This document shows, piece after piece, positions 43,701 through 54,713 of a stretch of DNA of 64,000 bases (position 1 is its first letter; every line of letters starts with the position of its first letter). The notes below the pieces were generated by a model, which ran no database searches, was not told where the DNA came from, and was given only the letters and a program-made list of their open reading frames with translations. The position numbers were made by a program, and so were the translations under genes. The stretch is from Macrocystis pyrifera (taxonomy: Eukaryota > Sar > Phaeophyceae > Laminariales > Laminariaceae), in the NCBI GenBank assembly GCA_031763025.1, contig JASSKH010000030.1, positions 6,067,495-6,131,494 of the forward strand, written 5' to 3'.

Positions 43701-45120
43701 AACGGCATATAATGCTGGTCCCATACACGCAGACGGTACTGGTCCCATCTGTGTCACAACCCGCCTGTGCCCCCCCCCATTCGTTCGCTCTGCCCGATCG
43801 CGAAGACCCCGGTCCGCTTCAGGACCGCTGCCTCTAACGCGCCCCTTCTTGTGTGCCGGGCACCGCATTCTGCTTCCGGACAGCGGAGTGGTGCCGGTGC
43901 CGCACCTCTCGCGAGGGCCTCCACCGCGCAACGCGTTTGGAACACGTGGCTTTCTTGCTCCCACGAAAGACGTGCCAGCCTGCGCCCGTGATGGAGGGGC
44001 ACACGACAGACCCCGCACGGTACTTCTGCCCGGGTGCCGCCCAGGGAGACACTAGGGCGCGTCGCGTTCCCGGGCCCTATCCCCTGTTCCTTGGGGGGGG
44101 CTCCAGCTAGTGCCGTGCGGGATGGTAACGCAGGACCGCTACGACCTCCTTCCGGTTCTTCTCCCTCCGCGTGTTTTAGCGCTCCGCTTTCCCTCCTCCC
44201 CCCCATCTGCCGGTTCACGTCTCGCCCTTTCCCGTTGTTCCACCTCCCTCGCTACCCCCCCCCCCTCTCTGCTACGTGCGAACCCTGTAAACCGACCCCC
44301 CCGGCCTGGAGTAACGAGATGTGTTACAAGAGGAGATGAAGGAAATATGCGAATGCGACATCGAGGAATGTGGTACGCTAGATGGCAGCGAGAAAACGAT
44401 CGCTATCATAAGAAATAGTGGCGGGCAAAAAGTGTCTTATGTAATATATGGAAGCAACGTATTGAGCGCCTAAATGTTAGAGGTTTCTCTATTAGAAGTA
44501 GGAACGGTGCTCCGTCTCGAAAGGGGTGCGTGGTCAATGGTCGAATGACTACGGCAAGCAACAAATTAGTACCCCCCCCCCCCCCCCCCCCCCACTCTGT
44601 GCCTGCCGGCCCACGCCCCCCTCCCCCACCCCTGCCTGCGGACGCAGGCGGTAGACCTCCCCCGGGCTGCGGCTTCGCTCCCTGCTCGTGACGACCCCCT
44701 TCCCCGCACTTGATGACCATGTTCCCCTCCCAGATACTCTCGACCGGCCTCGTCTACCCCTTTCGACCGATCATCCCCCCCGTCGCTGCTGTAGGTAGGT
44801 ATAGTCGTTGCCGCCCCGGGTGTTGCATCCAGGCGACCCTAGGCCTTTTATGCGGGAGGTTCTCGATTGTCCCGCTGGCGAGGTATTCCTGTCCTCGGCG
44901 GTCTGCCGGCTCTCTGTGTGGAACCCGGAAGAGCGCCTCCCTGACGAAGCTGCTCCTCCGTAATAACGGATCGCTTTCCAGCACCGTGCCCGTTCCCTCC
45001 ACCGACGGCGAAGAAGGCAGCGCGTCATCTCCTTCCCATGCGTTTTGGACCCCCCGAGCGTCCATCTTTTCAGAGGTGTTCCTCCGCCACTCGGCGTCGA
45101 GGCCTGCTACGCACGTGAGG
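40735..45120 (-). pseudogene. Decayed non-LTR-type retroelement: RING-like finger, reverse transcriptase, CCHC and endonuclease-like C terminus
   Basis: Read on the minus strand, frames break often but the order is preserved. A RING-like finger (CGVC, then H, CAVEAL, C and C spacing) is at 44020-43860. A conserved pre-RT segment, EAGNEEVWATLVAKLPTEYH, lies near 43260. The RT palm starts with GGVDHVGMRARALHDPGNRF, then LTDRSNAFNPVNRTAVLEE and DSGETRMV (42741-42470). It continues in a shifted frame as DSMGSATFCLTLRPGLK near 42430. EEISRLQKADVRID...VTVVGTP is near 42300 and VLADLAGPLRD near 41830. A CCHC-like finger and VNQHQP, ADRNL, EYRDKA, ARERQHCARPGH pieces run from 41190 to 40740. The intact frame at 55297-56151 carries the same C-terminal motifs, so both belong to one family. 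At least four frameshifts and several stops make it non-functional. A PC2 repeat is inserted at 44315-44593. Confidence 0.8.
44315..44593 (+). mobile_element. PC2 repeat inserted in the retroelement
   Basis: GATGTGTTACAAGAGGAGAT to AACAAATTAGTACCCC plus about 18 C. Frame DVLQEEMKEICECDIEEC, then GSEKTIAI, parallels the copy at 5358. Confidence 0.75.
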
Positions 45121-45328
45121 TCTAGTAATGTAGCAGTCGTGCTTGCTACAGCTAGTAAATTCTACATTTATTTTCCTCCGTGGTTGCCATTACCACAAAT
45201 ACGTATACAGGCAGTTGTCGTGCTGCTGTGTTTTCTGGGTTGCTGTTAGGTTGTTGATATGCTCAGTTGCTACGCTTGTTGTTGCTGCTGCTGTCGTCTT
45301 GCATCTTGTATGTATGCATACTATTAAT

Positions 45329-45620
45329 ATTGTCTCGTATTGTATGTCAAGTATTTGTCTTACATTAATAACCTACCTGATACTAAATATGACTCTGAAG
45401 TCTGAAGTACGCCGGTATGTACTATTAATACTGTATTTAGGTGGGACCATAGTAGATAGATAATCAATATAATATTGTCTCGTATTTTATGTCACAATGC
45501 ATTGTCTTATTATACATTAATAACCTACCTGATACTAAATATGACTCATGAAGTCTGAAGTACGCCGGTACGTACTATTAGTACTGTATATACGGGGGAC
45601 CATAGTAAAAGTAAGTAAAT
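45329..45620 (+). repeat. ~140-bp tandem duplication including an F1 MITE end
   Basis: Unit 1 45329-45465 and unit 2 45466-45612 share TATTGTCTCGTATT(G/T)TATGTCA, CATTAATAACCTACCTGATA, TGAAGTCTGAAGTACGCCGG and end in a (G)GGGACCATAGTA MITE left arm. Confidence 0.85.
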
Positions 45621-45652
45621 ATATAGATTTTTGTGTATAACAAAGGTCCTAC

Positions 45653-45688
<36 letters not shown>

Positions 45689-46023
45689 CCATCACTTTTA
45701 CTTTCCAGCCCACTCGTAGGAGGTTTTACCCTCGACGATCTTCTGGACAAGCCGTGGTCACAGGTGTCGTCCCTTCTCCCCCCCGGTGTACGTGCCTTTA
45801 TTTTTTGTCGCGCATAGAGTTCAGCATTCCCACTGCTCGTCGATTTTCATCGAATGTAGCCAACTCACGCTTTTTTCGCGCTTTCCGCTTATTATTATCA
45901 ATTTTTTATGCAAGAAAAAGTCCCTATGAGCATGCACTCGGTGAGACTTGAACCCGCCAAATTGATCTTGACAGGCACGCGGACCACCTACCAAGCCACC
46001 GGGGACGCCGGTCCCCCGTGGTA
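45590..46023 (+). mobile_element. F1 MITE split by SINE1
   Basis: Left part TATACGGGGGACCATAGTAA through GTCCTACTTAC. The right terminus GGTCCCCCGTGGTA reappears at 46010. An internal deletion removed part of the left arm. Confidence 0.8.
45657..46010 (-). mobile_element. SINE1, full-length copy
   Basis: Starts with a T run of 30 (the poly-A tail) and ATCCATCACTTTTACTTTCC; ends at the tRNA-like head, GCCACCGGGGACGCC. B box on the complement: GGGTTCAAGTCTCACC. Confidence 0.93.
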
Positions 46024-46116
46024 TATACCTGGCAAGATTTTGAAACTGGTTGGTTGGTTGGTTGGTTGTGCTGCATGATCGATGGTTGGTTATTATGGGT
46101 ACAGCAGTGTCTACCA

Positions 46117-46221
46117 TTACGGGGGGGCATAGTAAATAGGACCAAATATTGCTGGTAAAAATATCGAAGTATATGGGTGTTTGTGTGCACCGTAGGTCCT
46201 ATTAACTATGGTCCCCCGTAA
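46117..46221 (+). mobile_element. F1 MITE, mixed arms
   Basis: The left arm is the TAAATAGG type, the right arm the ATTAACTATGG type. The two subtypes are combined in one copy. Confidence 0.9.
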
Positions 46222-46229
46222 TACCATAC

Positions 46230-47130
46230 TGCTGTTGGTAGCATATATACCTGGTACGGCAAGACATAATAATGCTTCTTCTCCCCAAAGGAAGGATGAA
46301 AAAAAAAGCCGTTGCCATCAAGTCTACAAGGAGAAGATGTGAAGAGAGATGCATGCGCATACAGAGTACGTGTAGTACATACATACGCATGTTCTACTCT
46401 ACAGGCAGTACCTGCCTTGGTATCACACACCACACACACATCGTGTTTGACCACGGAGTAGGTGTTGTACAGGATCGTCACCAATCCTGACATATTTTCC
46501 ATTCTCATTTCTTTGTCGTGTGTGTTGCCACCGCCGCACACCATACCAGCTATAGTTTAGAACTTACATTGGTACCAGGTAACACGCAAGAATACAAGAT
46601 TACAAATACAACGTGAACACCCCCCCCCCCCCCCGCTTCCTCTGTATTGCATGTACGATATGCATGGAAAGATTTCCACAACGATATCTTTCCGAAGCCA
46701 CCGTTCATGATATTTATACCACTCACTCCAGGCGGAAGCATAAGGAACGTTTAATTGTTAATGTAAACATCAAGCGGTCATTATATTCACGTCCACAATG
46801 AATGGAATTTTCTTTCGTGTGTGCCCTCTCGTGTCTTGGAGAATGCTCGGGTCCGAAAAATATCCCAGCCAGGGTGCGTGCGTTGGCTTGCTTGCTTGTT
46901 TTTGCTTGCTTGCGTGTTGTTATACCCTCACTCGTCGTGTGGCAGTTGGCTTATTCCAATGTATTGTATGTGCGTGTCCGTGTATGCTGCCCCACACATT
47001 TCGAGTATTATTATTGGTATAAATAGTATCGCTTTAAATTCGTACCAGGTATACGGAGGTTTTTATAAATAGTAGTAGCAGTAGTAGTATTAATAGTAGT
47101 AGCAGTCTAGTGGTGTGGTAGTAGTAGTTG
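46230..47130. other. No gene recognised
   Basis: Three TACC(A/T)GGTA 9-mers (46248, 46573, 47043) and a 14-base C run at 46620. Open frames at 46797-47072 in three plus frames overlap one another and are Cys/Leu-rich (tyg-cty repeats); I do not accept them. Confidence 0.4.
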
Positions 47131-47135
47131 TAGTA

Positions 47136-47240
47136 TTACGGGGGCCCATAGTTAATAGGACCTATGGTAAACAAAAAAAACTATATAATTACCTATTTTT
47201 ACTAGCAATATTTGGTCCTGTTTACTACGGTCCCCGGTAA
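47136..47240 (-). mobile_element. F1 MITE
   Basis: TTACGGGGGCCCATAGTTAA to TTTACTACGGTCCCCGGTAA. Sits in a GTA trinucleotide-rich stretch (47070-47400). Confidence 0.92.
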
Positions 47241-47278
47241 TAGTGGTGGTGGTAGTAGTAGTAGTAGAAGTAGTAGTA

Positions 47279-47383
47279 TTACGGGGGTCTATAGTTAACA
47301 GGACCTATGGCATACATAAAAACCTATATATTTAGGTATTTTTACTAACAATATTTGGTCCTGTTTACTATGGTCCCCCGTAA
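47279..47383 (-). mobile_element. F1 MITE
   Basis: TTACGGGGGTCTATAGTTAA to TTTACTATGGTCCCCCGTAA. Same orientation as and 38 bp from the previous copy; both in the (GTA)n tract. Confidence 0.92.
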
Positions 47384-47428
47384 TAGTAGCAATAGCAGTA
47401 GTAATCAGTTTCCCAGGCACCAGTGTAT

Positions 47429-47769
47429 GCCGGCGTCCCCTGTGGCTTGGTAGGTGGTCCGCGTGCCTGTCAAGATCAATTTCGTGGGTTCAAGTCTCAC
47501 CGAGTGCATGCTCATAGGGACTTTTTCTAGCTTACAAAATTGATAAGCGGAAAGCGCGAAAGCGTGAGTTGGCTACATTCGATGAAAATCGACGAGCAGT
47601 GGGAATGCTGAACCCTATGCGCGACAAAAAATAAAGGCACGTACACCGGGGGGGAGAAGGGACGACACCTGTGACCACGGCTTGTCCAGAAGATCGTCGA
47701 GGGTAAAACCTCCTACGAGTGGGCTGGAAAGTAAAAGTGATGAAAAAAAAAAAAAAAAAAAAAAAAAAA
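47429..47769 (+). mobile_element. SINE1, full-length copy
   Basis: Head GCCGGCGTCCCCTGTGGCTT, A-box-like GGCTTGGTAGGTGGTCCG, B box GGGTTCAAGTCTCACC, tail GTGATG plus about 27 A. Confidence 0.95.
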
Positions 47770-47863
47770 GTGTCAGTCAGTCGTTGTTTTGTGTCTGTTA
47801 CTCCCCGTGGATGGGCATTTTTTTTCATAGGAGATAAAAATATACATACCAGGTATTATATAC

Positions 47864-48200
47864 GCCGGCGTCCCCGGTGGCTTGGTAGGTGGTTCGCGAG
47901 CCTATCAAGATCAATTTCGTGAGTTCGAGTCTCACCGAGTGCATGCTCATCGGGACTTTTTCTTGGATAAAATTGATTAGCGGAAAGCGCGAGAGCGTGA
48001 GTTAGCTGTACATTCGATGAAAGTCGACGAACAGCGGGAATGCTGAACCCTACGCGCGATAAAAACTAAGGGCACGTACCGGGGGGGAGAAGGGACGACA
48101 CCTGTGACCACGGCTTGTCCAGAGGATCGTCGAGGGTAAAACCTCCTACGAGTGGGCTGGAATGAAAGTAAAAGCGATGATGAAAAAAAAAAAAAAAAAA
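47864..48200 (+). mobile_element. SINE1, full-length copy
   Basis: Same orientation, 94 bp after the previous copy. B box GAGTTCGAGTCTCACC is closer to the canonical Pol III B box. Body GCGGAAAGCGCGAGAGCGTG. The tail of about 18 A is followed at once by TACCTGGTA (48201). Confidence 0.95.
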
Positions 48201-48440
48201 TACCTGGTATATATAATCTGAGGCCGACGCGGATGTCGGCTACCTCGTATGAGGATGCCTGGCACGATACGGACAGTGGTAGTATAACGAGCACGTAATA
48301 AAATCTGCACGTATCGTGTACATATACGCACGCACGGAATTTTACGGCGTATACATAAGAATACACGACATGAATGCTCGTTGTTGGGTGTCACCTTTGC
48401 TGACACGTATACGGGCAGGGAGAATAAAAGAAGGGGCAAA

Positions 48441-49301
48441 TGCCAAAATCAGGTATACCTGATCCGTTTGAGCCAAAATAAGGTACATACTAAAACCAAG
48501 TAAAAAACGCGCGCCACGAGCGGTGTGATGTCCATGACAATCCGGAAAAAAAAAGAATGCGCCTAGTAAAGCATTAAGCGTGCCACACGGCCTCCAAAAT
48601 CTGAATTGTTTTGTGTTCTTCAGGGTGTAGGTACCACGGGCTCCAATTGGACCTGCAAAGAGTCACTACTAATATGCTTCGTTTATTTCGCCACGGCGGG
48701 AGCGCCAAGAGTATATACTCTGGCGCCCCCCCGCCGTTGGCAGCTTCAAAGCTTCCAGACCGTCCTCGCGGAACCGCCTGCTCGGCACGAAACTATCTTG
48801 CCGTACCAAACCTGAGACCACCTCGATGCGGGGTGGTGCAGACGAAACGCCGAGTATCCATGGTGCTGTAAAGACTGATGTGAACATAGAAAGCAACAGA
48901 GCAGTACACACGATAACTAACTGAAGCACATCGTACACTTCAAAGGAGAAAAAGTGAGACCAGCGTACGCATGTATGCATGTATATACGTGCTTTTACGT
49001 ACGACGTACGAGTACAGAGTTTATACGTCAATACAGAAGAAATTCAACCGAGGGAGGGCAGACGCATACGGAGAGAAAAAACAGTGTACGTATGGCCTCT
49101 CTGATTGGTTCAAAGTTGGCCAAAATCAGTTGAAAGCTAGACAGAGTAGAAAAAATCAGGTGTACCTTGGCCTTTTCGTGCCAAAATCAGTTACAATATC
49201 AGCTTGGCCAATAGCAGGGTTCCTGGTGTGTGTGTTCGTACTTGATTTCAGTATGTAACTGTTTTTGGCACGAAAGTGGCCAGGTATACCTGATTTTGGC
49301 A
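48441..49301 (+). mobile_element. TIR element F6, left arm of a large inverted repeat
   Basis: Begins TGCCAAAATCAGGTATACCT and ends with its inverted relative CAGGTATACCTGATTTTGGC. Terminal similarity extends about 65 bp (GTACATACT.AAA.C.AAGTA). 861 bp, no recognisable transposase. Homologous in opposite orientation to 53845-54713. Confidence 0.85.
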
Positions 49302-49315
49302 AAAACCCTAAAAGA

Positions 49316-49741
49316 AGACACCTGGTGACCATGGATCGCTGAGGGTAAAATCTTGGTTTAGATTCAAAGCAATAGTAGTAATGAAAATAATAATAAAAAA
49401 GTCTCAGCCGGTCGCTCCCGTGGTTCAGTGGTACCCTCGAACGTTGATTCCATGAGTTCAAATCCCACCCACGGTTGAGAATTTCAGAATTTCTTTATTT
49501 GAAAAGAAAAAGGAATCAACTGCTGAGAACGCGTAGCGTGGGTAGTAGTACGTAGCGGGTAGGCGCAAGTAGACGCCAGTCGACGAAAAAAAAAAAAACG
49601 GCTGGCGCCTTGTCGCGATAAAAATGTAGGCACGAACAGCAGTAGTGGGGAGGGGGGAGAAGAGCCTGTTATGTATGTGTGACCCCGCATCTGAGTTACG
49701 ACTACCAAGAAGCGAGGGAAATAAATGGTAAGAAAAAAAAA
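49316..49741 (+). mobile_element. SINE2 with a preceding SINE tail fragment
   Basis: 49316-49399 is a SINE tail (GACACCTGGTGACCATGG, GAGGGTAAAAT, ending AATAATAATAAAAAA). From about 49408 a complete second SINE follows: A-box-like CCGTGGTTCAGTGGTACC, B-box-like GAGTTCAAATCCCACCC, body GTCGCGATAAAAATGTAGGC, GTGTGACCCCGC, tail GGTAAGAAAAAAAAA. The insertion interrupts the left arm of the large inverted repeat. Confidence 0.75.
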
Positions 49742-50138
49742 CAATACATACCAGTAGATACACCAATATATATATATATATAAAATATATGCCCAACCAC
49801 TAAAAACACTATAATCACTACTACATGCAGGTGTTTTCATTTGAGGATGTCACTTTTGCTTTAGGATCTGCCAATTGTTGTGTTCAAAGAACCAAGACAA
49901 CAATGCACAAGCCGTTTTTTTTCCAACGATGCCCTGACTAAATACGATAATTCGCGTTCTGGATTGTTTTTACTTTTGTTTCCGCTTCTTGGTATATCCT
50001 ATTGCAGGTACTTTGTAACACCGTCCGTCAACAGGTTATGAGCCTCGGTGTGTTTGGCGCTGTACCTAGAGCTGCTGTCCATCAGGTACGTCAAGCATCG
50101 AATACGCCTGAGGTTCAAGCTGCTACTATTAATGCATA

Positions 50139-50230
50139 ACCCTTTTAGGACTACAGTTCTGTTTTGGGGACAACTACTTAGAATTAGAGTCGTTGGTCCC
50201 CAAAATGGGACTGCGGTTCTACAAGGGTTA
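50139..50230. mobile_element. F2 MITE
   Basis: ACCCTTTTAGGACTACAGTT to CTGCGGTTCTACAAGGGTTA. Confidence 0.9.
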
Positions 50231-53200
50231 AACTCGCGCATACACCAGATACCAGGTTTTGCTGTGAGTTCCTTCGCAGAGCTTCGGTGATCATCACCAT
50301 TTGCTAGGAGCTGCTGCTACGAAGGACAAGGTCTACCTCCCCGCAGAGCTGCCGAGCAAGGTCATAGTCACCTGGAGCTGCTGCTGTGGTGCTGCGACGT
50401 GCCAGATACTCGATTTCTATAGGGACCTACCTGCTGCAAGCGTCGTAAGTACTACCACTTACCGGTGCTACAATACATCGACGGACGGCACGCTGCACGA
50501 GACATAGCGTTCGAGTGTCGAATACGACGACTACGATGATGGGAGACTCCAACGTAATCGGCAACATCATCAACGCCGTGAGGGTGTTTGTCGTGGGGCA
50601 AGGCGAGTCTAGGTCGACCGAGGATATGGGAAGTGCGGGAGGACGGGATCGTAAAAGAGCGACTTCGCCGTGCCTTGAGAGAACAAGAAGAAGCGGCGCA
50701 ATAAACGAAGAGAAAAGCCGATCATCGACGACGGCTTTAAGGTCGTCTTCCAGTCTAAGGGCGCATGAATCCCGGAAGAAAGAAGAATTATACTCTTTGG
50801 GATTGCTGGAGCAACGTCATCATTGTCTGGGATCGCCATCATCATCATAATATCGTCTCGTGGGGTGCTGGAGCTTCGTATTGCCTAGGGTCGCTCATGG
50901 CGAGGTTGCCGGAACGCGGTTGTTGGAATCACGGCACAATTATAGTGGGATCGTTGGAGGAACGTCCTCTGGGATCGGTCCACAGTACCATCATCTACAA
51001 CAACAGGAGCCGCCGGAGTATCATCACCACCATGAGCTGCTTGACGCGGCGTCTTCGGGAAGACGTTTTCGGGACCGCTCAAACATAGTCCTGCGAGATT
51101 GCCAACAATGCAACTTTCGGAGTCGCTGCAGCACTGCTGTTCGATGAGATTGTCGGAGCTTCCGGAGATCGCGATAATATCCGAAGTGTCTTTCGGGATC
51201 GGTCCACAGTATAATATGTGATGGGGTCACCGGGGGAGAACGTCTTCTGGGATTACCGCATCATCATATGGGTTGAGGACCGCTGGAACACCGCTTTTGG
51301 GGTCGCTGAACATCATAATCGGTTGGGGCTGCTGGGACATCGTTTCTGCGGTCGCTGTACCATCATCATTTGAATCTCCAAGAGGGGAACGTCTTCATCG
51401 CCCGGGATCGCACCAGCTCAATGGCATGATTAGTCTTATCGCGGTGCCGCACGTCTTCTGTGTACAGGCGGGGCAGGAACGTGGTAGGCTGCTTCGTATA
51501 TATTTCCTCCGTGTTCTTGACCAGCAAACTGATAATCGAAACATTGTTTATCCCTGAGATGCAGTCGCGATTTTTTGCAGTAATACATATGTTGCCTACA
51601 CCATGGCTGTGTTGAATGTGTTCAAAGGCAACTTGTGATAGTTAGGACTGCTGTTCGACTGGTGTCCTTTCAGAAGTAAAACCTACGGCTGATTGCGGTG
51701 TCGTGGTATCAAACGCACGGAGAAATATATCGTATCGAGTTTGTCTGTCTCGTATATGTATCGTGAGACCCGCGCGGGGTCCAAGGGCTGTCGGTGATAT
51801 GTGTGCGGTTTGTATGCTTGCCCTTGCTTCAAACCTGTCACAATATTACGCCTATACGTTGCCAAGTTACGCGTAGCTGTTGCGTTACTAGCTGTAGAAG
51901 GATTGATCACCTGTGGTGAGCGAAGGAGGAACGGTTGATGTTGAAGCGGCGCGGCGAAGGATTATTCGATCTTTTGCTGCGACAAACCACAGGCAGTAAC
52001 GGATTCCACACGTAAATATGCAGACAAGTGAAGTACACGAAGTAACAACAATAACTAATTATGGGAGTTGTCGAGATATCAACAATATAGGAAGTACGCT
52101 ATATAAGATGTAGTAGTCAGTTGCCGTTAGTATCAAGCACGAGTGTGAGTACGTTACGTTATACCAAGCTGACACCAGTTACGTTACACTGTTAAGATAG
52201 GCTCGGGACACTTGGTCGACTGAATAAGTACAATAGTTCGATGGTTATAACAGTGATTTAGAATTTTCTCCCTCCATCGAGGGGTCGTGTTGATTTAGGC
52301 ACTTTGTTATTAAAGCTGCAGTAACCTGTATCCTACCTAGTCGCTGATGGGTAACAATGTCGTCTTATAGTAGCAGGTAGTAGGGATATAGATACTAGCC
52401 CATCCATCTTGAAAATGTCAATTTTGGATCTTCACCGGAAATGTTATTGTAAGGATATGTAATAATAGTAATAATAATATATCGTACTGCAAAAACGAAA
52501 AAAAACAATCGAGAACGCGATTTTCCATTTATACTCAGGGCATCGTTGGAAACAAAAACGACGTGTGAATTGTTGTATTTTGATGCTTTTGTGAAGTGGG
52601 GTGAAGAGATAAAAGCTGGTAAGGGGACAAGAATGTCGGTGCTGGGTAGAGCACGCTGCTTGCAGTTCACGAACTTCCTGTCAATGCTCCTCAAGTGAGT
52701 TGAGAGGAAGGGAAAGAACTCGAGTGAGCGATAGTGGGCTTCGCCAGGAACACAGCTCGGCCCAGACGTCGACCAAAACCAACCTGCATGCACATACAGT
52801 CTATCGGGACGTTGTCATACAGAAGATTCCCAACTATAACAGAATGTTCACTACCGGGACGTTGTCATACAGAAGGTCCCCAGACTTATAACATAATGTT
52901 CTGTGGGCAAAGGGGATGTCTTGAACTGCTCCACTGAATATTCCGTAAGAGCTATGTAGAACTATATAGTATTCGCCTGCAGATATTTCCCTACGTGTCT
53001 ACATACAACCATATCATATTCGTCTACAGGTATGTCTGATATCTGCAAAGAACTACGTGCAACCATACGAGGAACCGCATACGGGTATATGCGTTCCTAT
53101 ACAATGGATGTGCTACTCCATCACATTAGCCCCCCCTGAATAGTCGTAGATGCAGATCACATGGCGATGAAAGGATGATGACCACATCATCCCAAAATCG

Positions 53201-53750
53201 GGAAGAGGGATCGAAGTTGCGGCTATTCAACACAGAAAAAAGGTGATAGGTCTACCCCACACCTCGTAGTGAGGCTTCGACGCCTCATTCAAGAAATAAC
53301 CGAATATCCGGAAGGGGAAAAACTAAAATGGAAGAAACCAGACTAGGCGCAAATAAAACGGAAGAAACCAGACAAGGCGCAAGGGCTCGAAAGAAAACGA
53401 AGGCGAAAGACAATACGTTGGCGGGAAGTACGCCGCAAAGCTTGGAAGAGAACGAAAACGGGGTCTACAACGTGGGGCCTCGAGGCTGACAAGAACGTGA
53501 AGCCAATAGACTAAGGCGTGGAACCCTGAGCGGTCAGCTGGTAAACACTGTAGCGCAAGCGGGAAAGTGACACGGTCTTTTTCTCCGAAAATGCATACCC
53601 TAAAAAGGGCGAGGGCATTAGGGAATGCCCCGTATACTGCAAGGCAAACAGCAAATCGCGGGTCGTAACAAGGCCAGTCGCGGCTAAGACAAGGACGTTA
53701 ATCAAAAGGGGGCCAAAGAAACACCTGGAAAACGGCAACAGAAGCATGGA
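50231..53750. other. Interior of the inverted repeat; no gene recognised
   Basis: 50800-51420 is a degenerate ~60-bp array (GGAACGTC.TCTGGGATCG, CATCATCAT). 52815-52905 duplicates CCGGGACGTTGTCATACAGAAG with ACAGAATGTTC. A 53-codon ATG frame at 53328 (METRLGAN-type repeats with KKTKAKDN) and a 132-codon minus frame at 52395-52793 are unrecognised. No transposase or reverse transcriptase is visible. Confidence 0.45.
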
Positions 53751-53844
53751 ATCTAGAACACAACAATTGGCAGAAGAGATATAGATCCTTGAGCAAAAAG
53801 TGAATTCTCAAATGAAAACCCCTATATATTTTTTAAGGGTTTTA

Positions 53845-54713
53845 GCCAAAAGCAGGTATACCTGGCCACTTTTCGGCCAAAATCAGTTACATGCTGAAAA
53901 CAAGTAAAAAACACACCCCAAGAGCCCTGCTATTTGCCAGGCTGACATCGAAACTGATTTTGGTTTGAAAAGGCCCAAAAGGTATACCTGACTTTTTCTA
54001 CTCTGTATAGCTGTTCAAATGATTTTGGCCAACTTTGAACCAATCAGAGAGGCCACATACGTACACTGTTTTTTCTCTCTGTATGCGTCTGCCCTCCCTC
54101 GGTTTAAATTCTTCTGTGTTGACGTATAAACTCTGTACTCGTACGTCGTACGTAAAAGTACGTATTTATACAAGCATACATCATGTGTACGCTGGTTTCA
54201 CTTGTTCTTTGGGGTGTGCGATGTGCTTCAGTTATAATAGTTGTTGTGGTGTGTACTCTGTCGTTTTCTATGGTCACAGCAGTCTATACAGCACCATGGT
54301 CACACTGCATTTCGTCTGCACCACCCCGCGTCGAGGTGCTCTCAGGTTTGGTACGGCAAGATAATTTCGTACCGAGCAGGCGGTTCCGCGAGGACGATCT
54401 AGAAGCTTAAAGCTATCAACGGGGGGGAGGGGGCAGAGTAAATACTCTTGGCGCTGGCGCTGTGGCGAAACAAAGCATATTGATAGTGACTCTCTGCAGG
54501 TCCAAGTGGAGCCTGTGGTACCTACACCCGGAAGAAAACAGAGCAATTAAGATTTTACAGGCCATGTGGCACGCTTACAATGCTTTAGGTGCATTCTTTT
54601 TTCACCAAATTTTCATGGACATGAATGACACCGCTCGTGGCGCGCGTTTTTTACTTGGTTATAGCATGTACCTGATTTTGGCTCAAACGGATCAGGTATA
54701 CCTGATTTTGGCA
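53845..54713 (-). mobile_element. TIR element F6, right arm of a large inverted repeat
   Basis: Inverted copy of 48441-49301 (GCCAAAAGCAGGTATACCTG at the inner end, CAGGTATACCTGATTTTGGC at the outer end). Homology continues inward: CAACAATTGGCAG and TCTCAAATGAAAAC at 53759-53817 match inverted sequence at 49826-49890. Confidence 0.85.

Noticed and set aside
46797-47072. Three overlapping plus-strand frames with Cys/Leu-rich text
   Set aside because: All frames open through GCTTGC and TGTGTG-like repeats; no single frame stands out.
51700-53500. LTR retrotransposon (TGGTATCAAACG resembles a primer-binding site; basic short ORF at 53328)
   Set aside because: No paired LTRs, integrase, protease or reverse transcriptase are visible here; the match may be chance.
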